Under the pieces are notes generated by a model that saw nothing but the letters and a program-made list of their open reading frames with translations, was not told where the DNA came from and ran no database searches. Shown in pieces: positions 7,901 through 8,197 of a DNA stretch of 8,197 bases. Position 1 is the stretch's first letter; each line of letters starts with the position of its first letter. Location of the stretch: NCBI GenBank assembly GCA_023459915.1, contig JAEWSN010000155.1, positions 1 through 8,197 on the forward strand, read 5' to 3'. Source of the DNA: Bacillota bacterium (lineage in GTDB: Bacteria > Bacillota > Clostridia > DSM-8532). The translations under genes and the position numbers were made by a program.

Positions 7901-8073
7901 GTTCCGTGATGGGGTTTCCCCGTGGGAAAGGGAGGGCCGTCATAAAACACGACCTCGCCACCGGTCTTGCTCTCCACAGACTGCTCGAACAGCTGATGCT
8001 CGCTCCAGAACTGGAGAAGTTCGGCCTGTGTCTGCGGGATGTTGGGCTTGCCTGTCAAATCTTCATACTGCAT
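4963..8073 (-). CDS. ileS: Isoleucyl-tRNA synthetase, type 2 (IleS2)
   Basis: This cytoplasmic enzyme of 1036 residues charges tRNA-Ile with isoleucine and edits misactivated valine. ATG at 8073 follows GGAGGA by seven bases. The open frame continues 24 codons upstream but lacks a ribosome site there. The Rossmann domain begins with GPPFPTGKPHHGT (46-58), the signature region, then WGWDCHGLP (83-91). The inserted editing domain shows TTTPWTLPAN (230-239) and GVGIVHTAPAFGEDD (323-337). Cys pairs CMHC (183-186), CWRC (404-407), CEAC (476-479) and CSCC (514-517) suggest metal sites. KKLSKS (603-608) is the second signature. The anticodon-binding domain starts near 690. The long C-terminus ends with GLAREMVRHIQEARKQMG-like sequence and has no terminal CxxC finger; with the length, this marks type 2 rather than type 1 (about 930 residues). 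Oddities are HHGT for HxGH, Leu for Met in KMSKS, and WSTP (467-470) where WGTP is usual. The gene appears intact. Confidence 0.96.
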   Translation of the reverse strand: MQYEDLTGKPNIPQTQAELLQFWSEHQLFEQSVESKTGGEVVFYDGPPFPTGKPHHGTVLVSFIKDMIARYWTMRGYSVPRVWGWDCHGLPIENQAEVQLGIEGKHVIENELGIAAFNDTCREIVSHNNESWREYVAHMARWVDYDGAYKTMDTPFMESVLWAFKQCYDKDLIYRDYRVTPYCMHCETSLSISDTRESDSTRPRQDRWVIAKFNTGTRMAGKPVHFLAWTTTPWTLPANMCLAVGPTFGYAFVDVGQEVLIASEGCLSRYPKVFGEQPQIRKVVPGTELVGMTYEPLFPYFADKKAEGAFQVVTADYVDAEDGVGIVHTAPAFGEDDYWTCKKHHIPLVNPVDAKGRFTAEISDFYDPDGQKQVLEQNQAIIRFLHERGKAVADGTLEHNYPHCWRCKRPLIYKAMDAWYFNIEKIKDRLLACNEEIDWIPETVKHGRFGNWLANARDWNISRNRYWSTPMPIWECEACAERVVLGSIDEIHQASGIRLTDLHRQYMDEVTFPCSCCGGTMRRIPEVLDCWFESGSVPFAQKHYPFENKDWFESHFPSDFIVEYTGQIRCWFYYLHVLAVALFDRPAFQHCIVHGTILAKDGKKLSKSSKNYTDPMTLMQKWGTDAFRLYLYQTNAMLIGDLLFDETGIQDAYQQLLLPYWNACNFYLSYANIDGFCLKTPKVPDSDNPLDQWILAKLYDTADKITTSMDAYLVNQYVERLVSLVDGLTNWYIRRSRRRFWGRGMSLDKRNAYETLYYVLVNTAVLFAPVAPFLSEKLYKTFTDELSVHLADWPSIPASFQDDAMLQKVELVQNVINLARSIRNKNRIKNRQPLGVLKVALTDPEHNAIVTEFKEIIAEELNVKVVEVLQDASAIVTVKYDPFFQAIRDRYPEQIPEIIKAIKSGKFALREDGVWLTINGGQERFDESILLVTYQAREGMHAAGHQGVVVSLDLTVTEDLKREGLAREMVRHIQEARKQMGCDITDRIVISVTGEYPQEWIEYVCRETLSEVGEVTQAATAVEIEGEALVVSIAMA

Positions 8074-8080
8074 GTTCGGC

Positions 8081-8086
8081 TCCTCC
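8081..8086 (-). promoter_or_regulatory. Ribosome binding site of ileS
   Basis: GGAGGA on the minus strand lies seven bases before ATG at 8073. It is a near-consensus Shine-Dalgarno and supports this start over the in-frame ATG at 8145. Confidence 0.8.
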
Positions 8087-8156
8087 GATGGCTTGTGATG
8101 GCGGATGATGGCGATGGTTTGTTGACAATGGTACCAACTGATCATTTTGGGGGATC

Positions 8157-8190
8157 AAAAAAGCTCCCGCCCCCATAACAGGACGAAAGC
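8157..8190 (-). terminator. Rho-independent terminator in the ileS leader (candidate attenuator, T-box type)
   Basis: Read as minus-strand RNA, GCUUUCGUCC (8190-8181) pairs over ten positions with GGGCGGGAGC (8172-8163) across an eight-base loop. Seven pairs are Watson-Crick and three are G-U. Six U residues (8162-8157) follow at once. On the plus strand the wobble pairs become C-A mismatches and the T-tract is absent, so the element works only in the direction of ileS. The 83 bases from its end to the ileS ATG contain no convincing -35/-10 pair, so ileS mRNA probably has to read through it. The window ends seven bases upstream, so a sensing region, such as the T-box common before ileS in Gram-positive bacteria, cannot be seen. 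It could instead end an upstream gene. Confidence 0.6.
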
Positions 8191-8197
8191 CAAATTT

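Noticed and set aside
8125..8140. TGGTACC in the ileS leader as a T-box core sequence (consensus AGGGTGGNACCGCG).
   Set aside because: Only the central seven bases agree and both flanks differ. It lies downstream of the terminator, whereas a T-box core should lie upstream of it. GGTACC also occurs elsewhere in the window, for example before the GH3 start.
8074..8145. N-terminal extension of IleRS from the in-frame ATG at 8145 (24 residues, including several Ile codons), or an Ile-rich leader peptide.
   Set aside because: No ribosome site precedes 8145, whereas GGAGGA precedes the ATG at 8073. The added residues do not resemble an IleRS N-terminus. The frame runs into ileS without a stop, so it cannot be a separate attenuation peptide.
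8122..8150. TTGACA on the plus strand near 8122 as the -35 element of a promoter leaving the window to the right.
   Set aside because: At a spacing of 16 to 18 bases the sequence reads like ATTTTG, with no acceptable -10 element.
1..8197. CRISPR array, tRNA or rRNA gene, complete insertion sequence, or a new multigene defence or biosynthetic system.
   Set aside because: No regularly spaced long repeats, no cloverleaf with a TTCRANY-like arm, no transposase and no unexplained gene cluster was seen. The four genes downstream of 771 account for most of the DNA.

Overview
This window looks like bacterial chromosome carrying ordinary genes behind one short patch of unlike composition. The organism cannot be named. 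It is probably a fermentative, Clostridia-like or other Gram-positive-type bacterium. The clues are two exported lipoproteins with Thr/Pro/Glu-rich linkers, strong purine-rich ribosome binding sites, a NiaP-type transporter close to Bacillus NiaP, and a terminator in the leader of ileS that recalls T-box control. That placement is inference only.

Layout, left to right. Positions 1 to about 1330 are relatively AT-rich. They hold the 3' end of an AlbA_2/Schlafen-type ATP-binding regulator gene (homology visible from about 128 to the stop at 547). A gap of about 220 bases without a recognisable gene follows, then a small lipoprotein gene (771-1328) with a coiled coil, a Pro/Thr/Ser linker and an Ada-like Cys/His C-terminal motif. 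From the GH3 gene onward the DNA is clearly more GC-rich: a lipoprotein glycoside hydrolase family 3 enzyme (1456-3429), a NiaP-like major facilitator transporter (3489-4820) and, convergent with them on the minus strand, a full-length type 2 isoleucyl-tRNA synthetase (8073-4963).

The GH3 gene and the transporter are 59 bases apart on the same strand and may share a transcript that starts at a plausible sigma-70-type promoter at 1352-1380. A GC-rich hairpin sits in the gap between them, just before the transporter's Shine-Dalgarno. The GH3 enzyme probably acts outside the membrane on beta-glucosides. The transporter resembles nicotinate/nicotinamide carriers more than sugar carriers, so a shared pathway is not evident. 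ileS is read toward this pair, and the 142 bases between the two stops hold a hairpin but no T-tract.

Two points deserve attention. First, IleRS carries HHGT where the class I signature HxGH is expected, together with KLSKS in place of KMSKS. Second, the ileS leader contains a Rho-independent terminator that forms well only as minus-strand RNA, 83 bases before the start codon and with no visible promoter after it. This suggests transcription attenuation, possibly a T-box whose sensing part lies beyond the window edge. No CRISPR array, rRNA, tRNA, complete mobile element or clearly novel multigene system was found.
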